In this document: piece by piece, positions 33,165-40,923 of the stretch | How the letters are laid out: each line of letters opens with the position of its first letter | Numbering within the stretch: position 1 is the first letter of the stretch | From: an uncultured Vampirovibrio sp. | GTDB lineage: Bacteria > Cyanobacteriota > Vampirovibrionia > Gastranaerophilales > Gastranaerophilaceae | Direction: 5' to 3' | NCBI GenBank assembly: GCA_910584405.1 | Contig: CAJUAL010000001.1 | Span: 310,001-374,000, forward strand | DNA length: 64,000 nucleotides | Translations under genes and position numbers: made by a program | Notes under the pieces: generated by a model | Told to the model about the DNA's origin: nothing | What the model saw: the letters and a program-made list of their open reading frames with translations, nothing else | Databases searched by the model: none

Positions 33165-33189
33165 CCCTCTCCCGTAAACGGGCGAGGGA
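33152..33189 (+). repeat. family B palindromic repeat, copy 3
   Basis: CCCTCACCCTAACCCTCTCC followed by CGTAAACGGGCGAGGG. It overlaps the 3' end of the DUF559 gene and is the inverted partner of copy 2. Confidence 0.85.
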
Positions 33190-33204
33190 ATACCTTTTTA
33201 CCAC

Positions 33205-33870
33205 TTACCAATTGTTTCGGGTTAAGGTTTGTTTTCCGTTTTTATTATAGAGTTTATCTTTATACCAAACGCCCTGAAACTCTTTATCAGGTCCGAACAT
33301 GTATTGCAAATCCCTTGATACAAAGTAAATTGCACTGCTTAATCTTCCTTTTCTGTCGTATTGCATTGACGTATACGGGAAGTTTGGATATTCATCAGAC
33401 ATTACATCTGCGTAGTACATTTTACCAAACGGTGAATAATAAAACGCCTGACGAGGGTTATTTTTATACTGAATTGCGTAAATCATAAGAGTATCATTCT
33501 TATAATAAAACGCGCAGTATTTTGCTTCTTCATCTTCTGTAATTCCGTTATTTACATAAAAATAGTGATGTTTAAAGTTTTTATCTTTCATGTAAGGCTT
33601 GAATTTTGTTTTAAATTCTTCCTTATCAAAGTAAATTTTACTCGTATTCGTTTCGAAAAGTTTTGTTTTAAATTCTTTGATATATTCTTCTCTTTGTTCA
33701 GGAGAAATGTCAAGCCAATCAAAGGTTACTACGGCCTGAGCCTGAGGTGTAACCTGTTCTTGAACTTGTGGTTTCTGTTCAATTTCAACTATTTCCTCAG
33801 GAATTGCGTAGCAGGTTGAAAATCCTGTCAGTAATGTTAAAACGAATGTTAATAAAGCTTTTTTTATCAT
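33205..33870 (-). CDS. hypothetical secreted protein
   Basis: The 221-residue protein has a signal peptide (MIKKALLTFVLTLLTGFSTC, cut near YA-IPEE at residue 22), a Gln/Pro/Val-rich linker (25-48) and a globular domain rich in Tyr and Phe with repeated motifs such as YSPFGKMYYADVM, MQYDRKGRLSSAIYF and LYNKNGKQTL, which loosely resemble MORN/YwqK-type strands. No catalytic motif is clear. It is probably periplasmic or surface-bound. It lies between a family B and a family A repeat. Confidence 0.65.
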   Translation of the reverse strand: MIKKALLTFVLTLLTGFSTCYAIPEEIVEIEQKPQVQEQVTPQAQAVVTFDWLDISPEQREEYIKEFKTKLFETNTSKIYFDKEEFKTKFKPYMKDKNFKHHYFYVNNGITEDEEAKYCAFYYKNDTLMIYAIQYKNNPRQAFYYSPFGKMYYADVMSDEYPNFPYTSMQYDRKGRLSSAIYFVSRDLQYMFGPDKEFQGVWYKDKLYNKNGKQTLTRNNW

Positions 33871-33905
33871 ATATTTCCCTTTACCCCTTTACCTGTTTTT
33901 ATTTT

Positions 33906-33980
33906 GTCATCCTGAACTTGATTCAGGATCTATCAATGTTAATAAAATTGATAGACTCCGTATCAAGTACGGAGTGACAA
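33906..33980 (+). repeat. family A repeat, copy 3, short form
   Basis: GTCATCCTGAACTTGATTCA, then TCTATCAATGTTAATAAAATTGATAGA and CCGTATCAAGTACGG-AGTGACAA. The ACCCCTTGCGGG core is missing, so both hairpins are brought close together. Confidence 0.88.
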
Positions 33981-34655
33981 TTATTTTTCTTGCAGCATAT
34001 TATAACCAAGCCGCAGTTTTATAGACATCATATTATCTTCTGCGTTCATAAATAAAAGTTTTTCACTCAGGGCGTAATTTTCAGGGGTGATAATTCCATT
34101 AATTTCAAACCCTGCAAAATTATTATTTTCATCTCGTTTTGTTTTTGTTGCAAGAGCGTAAATAAATGCCGCCATATCATGTTTATCGATTAAGTTATCA
34201 CCGCCTGTTTCTTCACCATGAGCTGAAAGTTTGTTGAAACCGTTTCTTATTTGAACTTTTATCTGTGAAATATATTCAGGCTTATTCATGATATCGTAGT
34301 GACCAAATCTGTATTTAAGCTGATATGCTTCATATTGGTGATAATCAAGTTTTCCTGTCAAATTTCCTGTTTCTTTTGCCATAAACAACAGGTATGATTC
34401 TGCTAAGCTTCTTATTTCATCTTTAAAAGTCTTATCAAGTTTATCAAAATCTTCAGGTGTTTTGTTTTCTTTACCGGCAAGAGCACGCCATGATTTTGAA
34501 ACCACATCAAAAGACTCTGCTTTCGGATTGGTAATTCCGCTTTGCACAACCATATCATTTAAAATAAGGGCAAAAGCTTCACCAAGTTCGGCGTTTCCGC
34601 CGGACAACTCCTTTAAAATAGAAGTTCTTTGAATATTTTGCCCAAAATTATTCAT
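33981..34655 (-). CDS. hypothetical protein
   Basis: The 224-residue, mainly helical protein has no motif I recognise. It starts MNNFGQNIQRTSILKELSGG and includes charged segments such as KLDYHQYEAYQLKYRFGHYD and GGDNLIDKHDMAAFIYALAT. The piece NLIDKHDMAAFIYAL has the spacing of an EF-hand-like acidic loop but is incomplete. No signal peptide or membrane helix is seen. It starts 12 bases after the CoA-dehydratase activase gene and is probably cotranscribed with it. Confidence 0.6.
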   Translation of the reverse strand: MNNFGQNIQRTSILKELSGGNAELGEAFALILNDMVVQSGITNPKAESFDVVSKSWRALAGKENKTPEDFDKLDKTFKDEIRSLAESYLLFMAKETGNLTGKLDYHQYEAYQLKYRFGHYDIMNKPEYISQIKVQIRNGFNKLSAHGEETGGDNLIDKHDMAAFIYALATKTKRDENNNFAGFEINGIITPENYALSEKLLFMNAEDNMMSIKLRLGYNMLQEK

Positions 34656-34667
34656 TTAAAATTTATC

Positions 34668-35672
34668 CTAACTTATGTCCCAACGACCGCAAGTTCCGCC
34701 CCAACGAGCGATAATATTGCCTTTAACATCTTTAATTTTTTCAACATGTTGAACTTCGTTAACGCCTTCAACAATTGTAATAACTTCACAGTTGTTAGAG
34801 CAGCCTGTGCAAGTACAAGTGATTGAAGAAAAATGCATATCAGCAACATTCCAACCTTTGAATTTTGTTTGAACTTCTGTGTATTGGTGGTTTTCCATTG
34901 CAAGTAATGCCGCACCGATTGCACCCATTGTCTGGTGGTTTTCAGGAACTACGATTTTGGTGTTTAGAGCTTCTTCAAACGCTTTAACCATACCTGTATT
35001 GGTTGCTACTCCGCCTTGGAATGACACTGTCGGAAGAAGTTCTTTCCCTAATGCAAGGTTACTTAAATAGTTTCTTACAAGTGCCTGACAAAGTCCGTAT
35101 AATAAATCTTCTACAGGATACCCCAGCTGTTGTTTGTGGATTAAGTCCGATTCCGCGAATACTCCGCATCTGCCTGCGATTCTTGCAGGATTTGTTGATT
35201 TTAATGCAGTCGGACCAAATTCTTCAATCGGAACATTTAATCTTTGTGCCTGATGGTCTAAGAAACTTCCTGTACCTGCCGCACAAACCGTATTCATTGC
35301 AAAATCCGTTACTATACCGTCGCGAAGTATAATAATTTTACTGTCCTGACCGCCGATTTCCAGAATTGTTTGAACGCCCGGAATATTTGTACTTGCGGCA
35401 ACTGCGTGGGCAGTAATTTCGTTTTTAACAACATCCGCGCCAACCAAAGAACCTGCTAAAGCACGTCCTGAGCCTGTTGTTCCGACACCTTTAACATCAT
35501 AATCGGTTATTCTTTTTTCATATAATTTATTTAAGCCTGTTTGGACAGCTAATACCGGTTTACCTGCTGTCTTAAGCATTACGCTGTCTACATATTTTCC
35601 TGTTTCATCAACTAATGCAAGCTTAGTTGTTACTGATCCTACGTCTATCCCTAAATATACTGTTAAACTCAT
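34668..35672 (-). CDS. acyl-CoA dehydratase activase (BadF/HgdC-like ATPase)
   Basis: The 334-residue protein is an ASKHA-fold ATPase of the BadF/BadG/BcrA/HgdC family that passes electrons from an iron-sulfur cluster to 2-hydroxyacyl-CoA dehydratases or related enzymes. The phosphate loop LGIDVGSVTTKLALVDE opens the protein; GTTGSGRALAG, LEIGGQDSKII, CAAGTGSFLD and GRCGVFAESD (cluster-ligand Cys) follow. A C-terminal Cys-rich extension (ITCTCTGCSNNCE) may bind another cluster. No dehydratase subunit is adjacent in this window, so the client is unknown. Oxygen-sensitive chemistry of this kind suggests an anaerobe. Confidence 0.88.
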   Translation of the reverse strand: MSLTVYLGIDVGSVTTKLALVDETGKYVDSVMLKTAGKPVLAVQTGLNKLYEKRITDYDVKGVGTTGSGRALAGSLVGADVVKNEITAHAVAASTNIPGVQTILEIGGQDSKIIILRDGIVTDFAMNTVCAAGTGSFLDHQAQRLNVPIEEFGPTALKSTNPARIAGRCGVFAESDLIHKQQLGYPVEDLLYGLCQALVRNYLSNLALGKELLPTVSFQGGVATNTGMVKAFEEALNTKIVVPENHQTMGAIGAALLAMENHQYTEVQTKFKGWNVADMHFSSITCTCTGCSNNCEVITIVEGVNEVQHVEKIKDVKGNIIARWGGTCGRWDIS

Positions 35673-35737
35673 TTCTTTTTCCTTTACTATAACAGTATAA
35701 TAATAGCATAAACATTAAGGATTGGACAATATTTTAT

Positions 35738-35917
35738 TTAGTGCATAATATCATTTTTATTCAGTTCGCCGACATAATCTATCGGGCTTGAGTTCGGAAG
35801 GCTTTCAAGACAGTCGGATAACATTTTTTCTATATTTGATATTTTGCATAAGTTGCTTAAGTTTTTTATTTTTTGTCCCAAATCAAGGGTAATTCCTTGT
35901 TGTACTGCTATTTCCAT
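35738..35917 (-). CDS. small hypothetical protein, 59 residues
   Basis: A short gene reading MEIAVQQGITLDLGQKIKNL and ending in YVGELNKNDIMH. A GAGGAG site lies 11 bases before the ATG. The protein is helical and slightly acidic with no known motif. It is upstream of, and on the same strand as, the activase gene. Its size and position resemble the small protein at 58969-59139, but I see no clear sequence likeness. Confidence 0.45.
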   Translation of the reverse strand: MEIAVQQGITLDLGQKIKNLSNLCKISNIEKMLSDCLESLPNSSPIDYVGELNKNDIMH

Positions 35918-36049
35918 TAGTGTATAATCTCCTCGCTATATATTATATAAACCCTTTTTCTTGTATTTTTTACACTTTTTTAAGTTTTATTAAATATCTA
36001 CATTGTTTATACTATTAAATTTTTCAAATTTTCCATTATACTGGTATGT

Positions 36050-36940
36050 ATGAGAAAGATTATATTAACAATTTTACTGACGTTGGTTATTGCAGGTGTT
36101 TATCAGCCTGCTCAGGCTTCTTTAATTTCTGATTATTCTTATCGCAGAGAACAAGTTAAAGAATCAAGACAGGACATTAAAGCTATAAAAGACTTGTTTA
36201 AAAAACAGTCGCTTTATGCAAATAAACATGATTCAAAATCACTGGCAACACTTTATGATGATAAATACATAAATAATGACGGGTTTAATAAAGAGGTTTA
36301 TTTTAAGAGTATAGAATCAACCTGGGAAGCTTGTGAAGATTTAAGTTATTCTACAAAAATCTTATCTATTACTGTTAACGGAGATTACGCGACTGTTGAT
36401 GTTGAGGAAACTGCAAACGGATCAGTAATAGAAAAATATGATTATATGCAGATTACAGGAGAAATTCATTCATTATCTGAAGGTCTTTACCATTTGGTAA
36501 AAACTAACGGCAAGTGGTATATTGCAGGAGAAACCTCAATTTCTGATGAATCTTCTTTGTTATACGGAGAAGCAAGGTTTATGAATATAGACCTTCAAGT
36601 ACCAGCTCAGGTAGGTTCGGGTGAAGATTACACGACTACTTTGAAAATAGATGCTGATGAAGATAATTTTATTCTTGGTTCTATTGATCATGATATGGTA
36701 ACATATCCGACAAATCCTCCAAGAAATGAACTTCGTGCTTTACCTCGCTCAGGTGTTTTAGAACGAATTATTAAAGCTAATTCCGATAACCTGAATGAAT
36801 ATGCTGTGGCTTCTCTTGCTATTTCAAGGGTTACTCCGTTAGAAGGCGATAATGTGAGAATCCGTATGGCAGGACTTGCTTGTATTATGAAAAGAATAAA
36901 TGTTGTTCCGAAAAATAATTTTATAAAGTTGGAGGACTAA
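36050..36940 (+). CDS. secreted NTF2/SnoaL-like domain protein
   Basis: The 296-residue protein starts with a signal peptide (MRKIILTILLTLVIAGVYQP, cut near AQA at residue 23). Residues about 40-165 look like an NTF2-like/DUF4440 fold: an initial helix, KHDSKSLATLYDDKYINNDG, then alternating strands ending in KTNGKWYIAGETS. The C-terminal half (170-296) is a beta-rich domain of unknown type with YGEARFMNIDLQVP. The function is unknown. The ATG has no ribosome binding site but TATACT ends 7 bases before it. It heads an operon with lspA, an rluD-like gene and a LapA-like gene, all with gaps of 1-3 bases. Confidence 0.7.
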   Translation: MRKIILTILLTLVIAGVYQPAQASLISDYSYRREQVKESRQDIKAIKDLFKKQSLYANKHDSKSLATLYDDKYINNDGFNKEVYFKSIESTWEACEDLSYSTKILSITVNGDYATVDVEETANGSVIEKYDYMQITGEIHSLSEGLYHLVKTNGKWYIAGETSISDESSLLYGEARFMNIDLQVPAQVGSGEDYTTTLKIDADEDNFILGSIDHDMVTYPTNPPRNELRALPRSGVLERIIKANSDNLNEYAVASLAISRVTPLEGDNVRIRMAGLACIMKRINVVPKNNFIKLED

Positions 36941-36943
36941 ATT

Positions 36944-37408
36944 TTGAATAATTCTGTCGGTAAATATATTTATTTTATACTTTGTTTTATATTTTGGCTG
37001 TTTTTGGCGTTGTTTTCGTCAAAGCTTATTGTTGATAATTTAACCTCAGGTCATCATTATTCAAATTTGGTATTCAGTCTTCACTATGTGAAAAACAGCG
37101 GTGCAGCTTTTAGTTTGCTTCAAAATGCCAGAGAATTTTTGATTATTGTATCTATTGTTGCGACTACATTTCTGTTTATGTATGTTCATAACCATATCAG
37201 AAATATTCATTTGATTTCTATTTCTTTCATATCTTTATTAAGCGCGGGAATTATGGCTAATTGTCATGAAAGAATAGTTTTGGGATTTGTAAGAGATTAT
37301 ATACAATTAAATTTTATAAACTTCCCGATATTTAATGTCGCAGATATTTTTATAACAATCGGTGTTATTGCTTTAGTTTGCATTTTGACATTCTATAAAG
37401 GAAAGTAG
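36944..37408 (+). CDS. lspA: lipoprotein signal peptidase (signal peptidase II)
   Basis: The 154-residue membrane protease has four hydrophobic helices. Family motifs are VKNSGAAFSLL, ANCHERIVLGFVRDYIQL and FPIFNVADIFITIG, which contain the two catalytic Asp residues (RDY and ADI). The usual NxxDR is NCHER here, a conservative Asp-to-Glu change. The start codon is TTG at 36944, eight bases after a GGAGG site. It cleaves prolipoprotein leader peptides in the inner membrane, consistent with a diderm envelope. Confidence 0.92.
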   Translation: MNNSVGKYIYFILCFIFWLFLALFSSKLIVDNLTSGHHYSNLVFSLHYVKNSGAAFSLLQNAREFLIIVSIVATTFLFMYVHNHIRNIHLISISFISLLSAGIMANCHERIVLGFVRDYIQLNFINFPIFNVADIFITIGVIALVCILTFYKGK

Positions 37409-37409
37409 T

Positions 37410-38327
37410 ATGGAACTTTGGGCAGATGAAGCAAATGAAGGTTTGCGTTTAGATGCATATCTTGCAGAACTTTATGAAGGAATTTCGCGTTCAAAGGTTC
37501 AGGGTGCGATAAAATCGGGTAAGGTTACGGTTAACGGGGTTGAGAAAAAGCCTTCTTATGTTTTAAAAGAAGGTGACAGAATTGAGTTTGATAACCTTGT
37601 TGAAGATAAAGTTGTTAAAATTGAAGCTGAAAACATTCCGCTTGAAGTTGTTTGGGAAGATGAAAATATGGCTGTTGTTAATAAACCTTCAGGCATGTTG
37701 ACTCACCCGACGCCGTTAGAAACTTCTGGAACATTGGTTAATGCTCTGTTGTTTAAGTTTGGGGAAGAAAACCTTTCTGATTTGAACGGGGAATTTAGGC
37801 GCGGGATTGTACACAGGCTTGATAGAAATACATCCGGGCTTTTAATGATTGCGAAAAATAACAAAACTCATGAGTATCTTGCTGATATGATTCGGAACCA
37901 TAACCTTACAAAAAAATATCATGCTATTCTAAAAGGTGATTACCCGAAAGATACAGATGTTATTGAAGAACCGATAGGAAGACATAAGACTCAACCTCAT
38001 AAAATGGCAGTTTGTCCTGAGGGAAAACCGAGCTGTACAGAGTTAAGGGTTTTAGAACGATTTGGCGAGGCTACTTATGTTGAACTAAATTTAATAACAG
38101 GCAGAACTCACCAAATCAGGGTTCATACAAGTTATAAAAAACATCCTGTATATAATGATACCCTTTACGGAGCAGGTGTTGGGAAGGTTAAAACAGATGA
38201 GCAGGTTCTGCAATCGTTTTATTTAAAGTTTGCAAAACCTTTTTCAGCAGAGATAATTGAATTAAAACTGGAACCTGATGAGAAATTATCAAAGGTTCTG
38301 ACTTATTTCAAAAACAGGAGAGTTTAA
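37410..38327 (+). CDS. RluD/RluA-family 23S rRNA pseudouridine synthase
   Basis: The 305-residue enzyme has an N-terminal S4 RNA-binding domain (about 10-75; ISRSKVQGAIKSGKVTVNGV) and the pseudouridine synthase domain with the catalytic Asp in GIVHRLDRNTSGLLMIAKN, then TELRVLERF and LITGRTHQIRVH. It most resembles RluD, which modifies helix 69, though RluA paralogues cannot be excluded. It starts one base after lspA; the lspA-rluD order is common in bacteria. Confidence 0.9.
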   Translation: MELWADEANEGLRLDAYLAELYEGISRSKVQGAIKSGKVTVNGVEKKPSYVLKEGDRIEFDNLVEDKVVKIEAENIPLEVVWEDENMAVVNKPSGMLTHPTPLETSGTLVNALLFKFGEENLSDLNGEFRRGIVHRLDRNTSGLLMIAKNNKTHEYLADMIRNHNLTKKYHAILKGDYPKDTDVIEEPIGRHKTQPHKMAVCPEGKPSCTELRVLERFGEATYVELNLITGRTHQIRVHTSYKKHPVYNDTLYGAGVGKVKTDEQVLQSFYLKFAKPFSAEIIELKLEPDEKLSKVLTYFKNRRV

Positions 38328-38328
38328 T

Positions 38329-38784
38329 ATGAGAAGAGTTTTTTTAGTACTCAGTGCTATAATATTAATTTTCGGTTTATATATTGCGTTTATGAATACG
38401 GGAAATTCTATAGCTGTAAATGTTTTGTACAGTAATCTTCTGGATGCTCAAACAAGTGCAGGCTGGGTTGAAGAAGGAGGATTTTTTGTTAAACAATTTA
38501 ATTTGGCAATTTATACTTTAGCATTCTTATTTGGTGGAATTTTTGTCGGCGGTGGAATTGTTTATATGTTCTGGCATGCTGCAAAAGATAAATTAAAAGC
38601 TTATCAAAGAGAGCTTGAAAAAACTTCGATTTCAGGAACAAATAACGCTTCTCGCGTAGAGGTTTTGGAAGCTAAGATTAAGACTTTAGAAAAAGCATTT
38701 AATACGGTAATTGATGAGCGTACCCAATTAGAAGTTCAAATTAAAACATTAAATGCCGAACTTGATAATTTAAACAAGGGGTAA
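38329..38784 (+). CDS. LapA-like (DUF1049) membrane protein
   Basis: The 151-residue protein has two membrane helices (about 3-22 and 60-84, the second Gly-rich: FLFGGIFVGGGIVYMFWHAA) and a C-terminal coiled coil (about 85-150; VEVLEAKIKTLEKAF, LEVQIKTLNAELDNL). This is the layout of the LapA/YciS family, linked in proteobacteria to lipopolysaccharide assembly control. It is the last gene of the NTF2-lspA-rluD group and lies 55 bases before the phase-variable pilin start. Confidence 0.75.
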   Translation: MRRVFLVLSAIILIFGLYIAFMNTGNSIAVNVLYSNLLDAQTSAGWVEEGGFFVKQFNLAIYTLAFLFGGIFVGGGIVYMFWHAAKDKLKAYQRELEKTSISGTNNASRVEVLEAKIKTLEKAFNTVIDERTQLEVQIKTLNAELDNLNKG

Positions 38785-38839
38785 AGGGGTAAATATAATC
38801 GTAATAGTATAAATTTATAAAGTGTATGAAAGGAGAAAA

Positions 38840-38896
38840 ATGATGAAAAATAAGACTATGATTCAAATTTCGGGGGGGGTAACTCTTATTGCTTAG
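38840..38896 (+). other. 5' start segment of second phase-variable pilin gene, out of frame
   Basis: AAAGGAG at 38829-38835 precedes ATGATG (38840/38843). The frame reads MMKNKTMIQISGG through the G run and stops at TAG 38894. With nine G instead of eight it would read on as ISGGGNSYCLARSVFTSPV and enter the pilin frame that is open to 39714. Both this peptide and the one at 10763 have IGGGS/ISGGGNS followed by CLAR, so they are homologous. Confidence 0.6.
38872..38879 (+). repeat. poly-G tract (8 G)
   Basis: Eight G in the 5' segment of a pilin-like gene; the counterpart at 10802 has nine. Each run length is one base away from the value that gives an open frame in its own gene. Confidence 0.95.
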
Positions 38897-38919
38897 CGCG
38901 GAGCGTTTTTACAAGTCCT

Positions 38920-39016
38920 GTCATGCTGAACTTGATTCAGCATCTATCAATGTCAATAGAAACCCTAACGGGGCAAACCAACATTGATAGATTCCGTGTC
39001 GGGGCACGGAATGACA
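38920..39016 (+). repeat. family A repeat, copy 4 (inside pilin ORF)
   Basis: GTCATGCTGAACTTGATTCA, TCTATCAATGTC, ACGGGGCAAACCA, ACATTGATAGATTCCGTGTC and CACGGAATGACA. It is translated as LNLIQHLS...FRVGARNDN in the pilin-like frame and sits in the same place as copy 1 in the paralogue. Confidence 0.88.
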
Positions 39017-39714
39017 ATAAAAAGGGTTTTACTTTAGCCGAAGTATTAATTACCCTCGGTATAATCGGCGTTGTTGCCGCGATGACTATTCCAAGTTTAA
39101 TGACAGCTTATAAAGCTCAGCGTTTTCGTTCTCAGTTTTTAAAATCCTATTCAACATTACAGCAGGTCGTAAAAAGAATGGTTGCAGAAGACGTTTCAAC
39201 AGAAGCATCTTCTTATGCTCCAAATACTTTTTATAAAGAGTTTCAAAAGTTTATCACAGGTTCAACCGATTGCGGTTCGTATTTGCAAGGAGTAATAGAA
39301 AGCCCTGTATGTCATTATTCTCACAGAACAAACGAAAAAGGTTATAAAGCATATAATAAAAAAACAAATGCTTATATTCACTATTTTGATGACGGAATTT
39401 TGGCTATGCCTGACGGAACATCTTTATATTTTGAGAATCTTAATGCTTTAGGTAATGATACAAGTGTTAGAACTCCTTTGATATTTATTTCTGTTGATAT
39501 AAACGGTTATAATGTCAAGCCAAACATTTGGGGAATCGATATGTTTACTTTTCAGCTTTCAGGTAGTGAATTATTACCAATGGGAGCCAGAGGTACATGG
39601 TTTACTGATGAAAATGTTTATTGTAACCCGACCGGTACAAACGATAAAAACGGAATCGCTTGCAGCGTAAAAGCAAAAGATGATACAGAATATTTCAAAC
39701 GCGTTCTAAAGTAA
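38923..39714 (+). CDS. type IV pilin-like/pseudopilin protein, YCNP subfamily
   Basis: Open from an ATG at 38923 (263 residues). The mature N-terminus is KKG|FTLAEVLITLGI at about residue 35, followed by the hydrophobic helix and a domain with SVDINGYNVKPNIWGIDMFTF and the C-terminal VYCNPTGTNDKNGIACSVKA. It is the closest paralogue of the gene at 10830, including the YCNP...ACS end, the translated family A repeat before the signal and the upstream poly-G run. The ATG at 38923 lies in the repeat and has no ribosome binding site; the natural start is probably 38840, out of frame by one base. Confidence 0.76.
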   Translation: MLNLIQHLSMSIETLTGQTNIDRFRVGARNDNKKGFTLAEVLITLGIIGVVAAMTIPSLMTAYKAQRFRSQFLKSYSTLQQVVKRMVAEDVSTEASSYAPNTFYKEFQKFITGSTDCGSYLQGVIESPVCHYSHRTNEKGYKAYNKKTNAYIHYFDDGILAMPDGTSLYFENLNALGNDTSVRTPLIFISVDINGYNVKPNIWGIDMFTFQLSGSELLPMGARGTWFTDENVYCNPTGTNDKNGIACSVKAKDDTEYFKRVLK

Positions 39715-39730
39715 TACGTTGCATTTACCC

Positions 39731-40534
39731 TTATATATTTTTTAACAGCAATAAAATCAGGTCTTTGAATTTGGTTTTAACGCTGTTTGTTGTTTCAATA
39801 ACTTCTTGGTGGGTAAGTTTTTTGGTAGAAACTCCTGAGGCGTAGTTTGAAATACAACTTATTCCAATAACTTTCATTCCGCAGTAGTTTGCAACAATTG
39901 CCTCGGGAACGGTTGACATTCCTGCTGCATCAGCTCCCATTGTTCTTGCCATTTTGATTTCGGCAGGAGTTTCGTAGCTCGGGCCTGTTGATGCTATGTA
40001 AACACCTTGTCTTAAGTTTAAGTTTAAAACTCTGCCTGCAGCAAGGGCAATTTTTACTAAATTTTTATTATAAATTTCAGACATATCAGGGAATCTTGTA
40101 CCAAGTTCCTTGTCGTTTGGGCCGATTAACGGGTTAGTGCCCATCATATTGATATGGTCTGTTATAATCATTAAATCACCGGGACGGAAACTTTTATTAA
40201 CAGCACCTGCTGCGTTTGTTAGGATAACGGTTTTTACCCCTAATTTTTTCATAACTTTAATAGGGTAAGTTATATCCTGCATAGAATGACCTTCGTAAAA
40301 ATGGTTTCTTCCTTGCATCATAACAACTTTGCGATTATTAATTATTGCAAAAACAAGCTGTCCTTTATGACCTTCAACGGTTGATTTTGTAAATCCCGGA
40401 ATTTTGTCATAAGGTATAGCGTATTCGCAGTACTCATCAGCTAATTCACCAAGCCCTGAACCTAAAACAATACCTATTTCAGGACAAAAATTATCTGTAA
40501 ATTGTTCAATATAATCTAAAGTGTCTTTCATCAT
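39731..40534 (-). CDS. purine-nucleoside phosphorylase
   Basis: The 267-residue enzyme splits purine nucleosides with phosphate for salvage. It shows the class I PNP motifs GIVLGSGLGELAD (phosphate loop), VMMQGRNHFYEGHSMQDITY, LTNAAGAVNKSFRPGDLMII, GVYIASTGPSYETPAEI and MGADAAGMSTVPEAIVA. It ends convergently 16 bases after the preceding pilin-like gene. The gene upstream on the same strand is an omega-like subunit, with a terminator between them, so it probably has its own promoter. Confidence 0.94.
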   Translation of the reverse strand: MMKDTLDYIEQFTDNFCPEIGIVLGSGLGELADEYCEYAIPYDKIPGFTKSTVEGHKGQLVFAIINNRKVVMMQGRNHFYEGHSMQDITYPIKVMKKLGVKTVILTNAAGAVNKSFRPGDLMIITDHINMMGTNPLIGPNDKELGTRFPDMSEIYNKNLVKIALAAGRVLNLNLRQGVYIASTGPSYETPAEIKMARTMGADAAGMSTVPEAIVANYCGMKVIGISCISNYASGVSTKKLTHQEVIETTNSVKTKFKDLILLLLKNI

Positions 40535-40564
40535 ATATATTTACCCCACCCCTTGATATAAAAT

Positions 40565-40598
40565 AAGGCACAACACCTCTGTTAAAGTATTGTGCCTT
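40565..40598 (-). terminator. Terminator after the omega-like gene
   Basis: AAGGCACAA (40565-40573) and TTGTGCCTT (40590-40598) form a 9-bp stem with a 16-base loop. On the minus strand it follows the omega-like stop by 14 bases and is followed by ATTTTATAT. Confidence 0.7.
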
Positions 40599-40611
40599 GT
40601 TAAAACTTTTA

Positions 40612-40851
40612 TTAACCGACTAATCTGTTATCATCAGCTTCAGATGCTTTAACCATTAAAGCGTGTTCAACAGGATTTTCTCTTGAGTAAGTAGTTTCGT
40701 GAGTTTCTTCAAATCCGAAATCTTCTCTTGCTTTTCTTGCTTGATTTTCGTCAACGATTTTTTTAGCAAGTTCTGCGATTTCATAAACTAATTTATATCT
40801 GTTATCAGTATTTTCGTTTAGGTCCCACGCTACTTTAATTATTTGATCCAT
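40612..40851 (-). CDS. rpoZ: putative RNA polymerase omega subunit
   Basis: The 79-residue protein has DLNENTDNRYKLVYEIAELA and, later, NPVEHALMVKASEAD. The pattern NRY/F-x-L-x5-A-x2-AK and the following PVxxAL...AS resemble the omega subunit, especially cyanobacterial forms, though the similarity is short and the middle is divergent. A Glu-rich loop (40-58) is unusual. If correct it assists RNA polymerase assembly. The alternative is an unrelated small helical protein. Confidence 0.55.
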   Translation of the reverse strand: MDQIIKVAWDLNENTDNRYKLVYEIAELAKKIVDENQARKAREDFGFEETHETTYSRENPVEHALMVKASEADDNRLVG

Positions 40852-40923
40852 TTAAATTTTCCTCACATTTCTTATTATATATCTATAATATAATATAAAT
40901 AATTTTTTAGCAAGAGTTTAATT

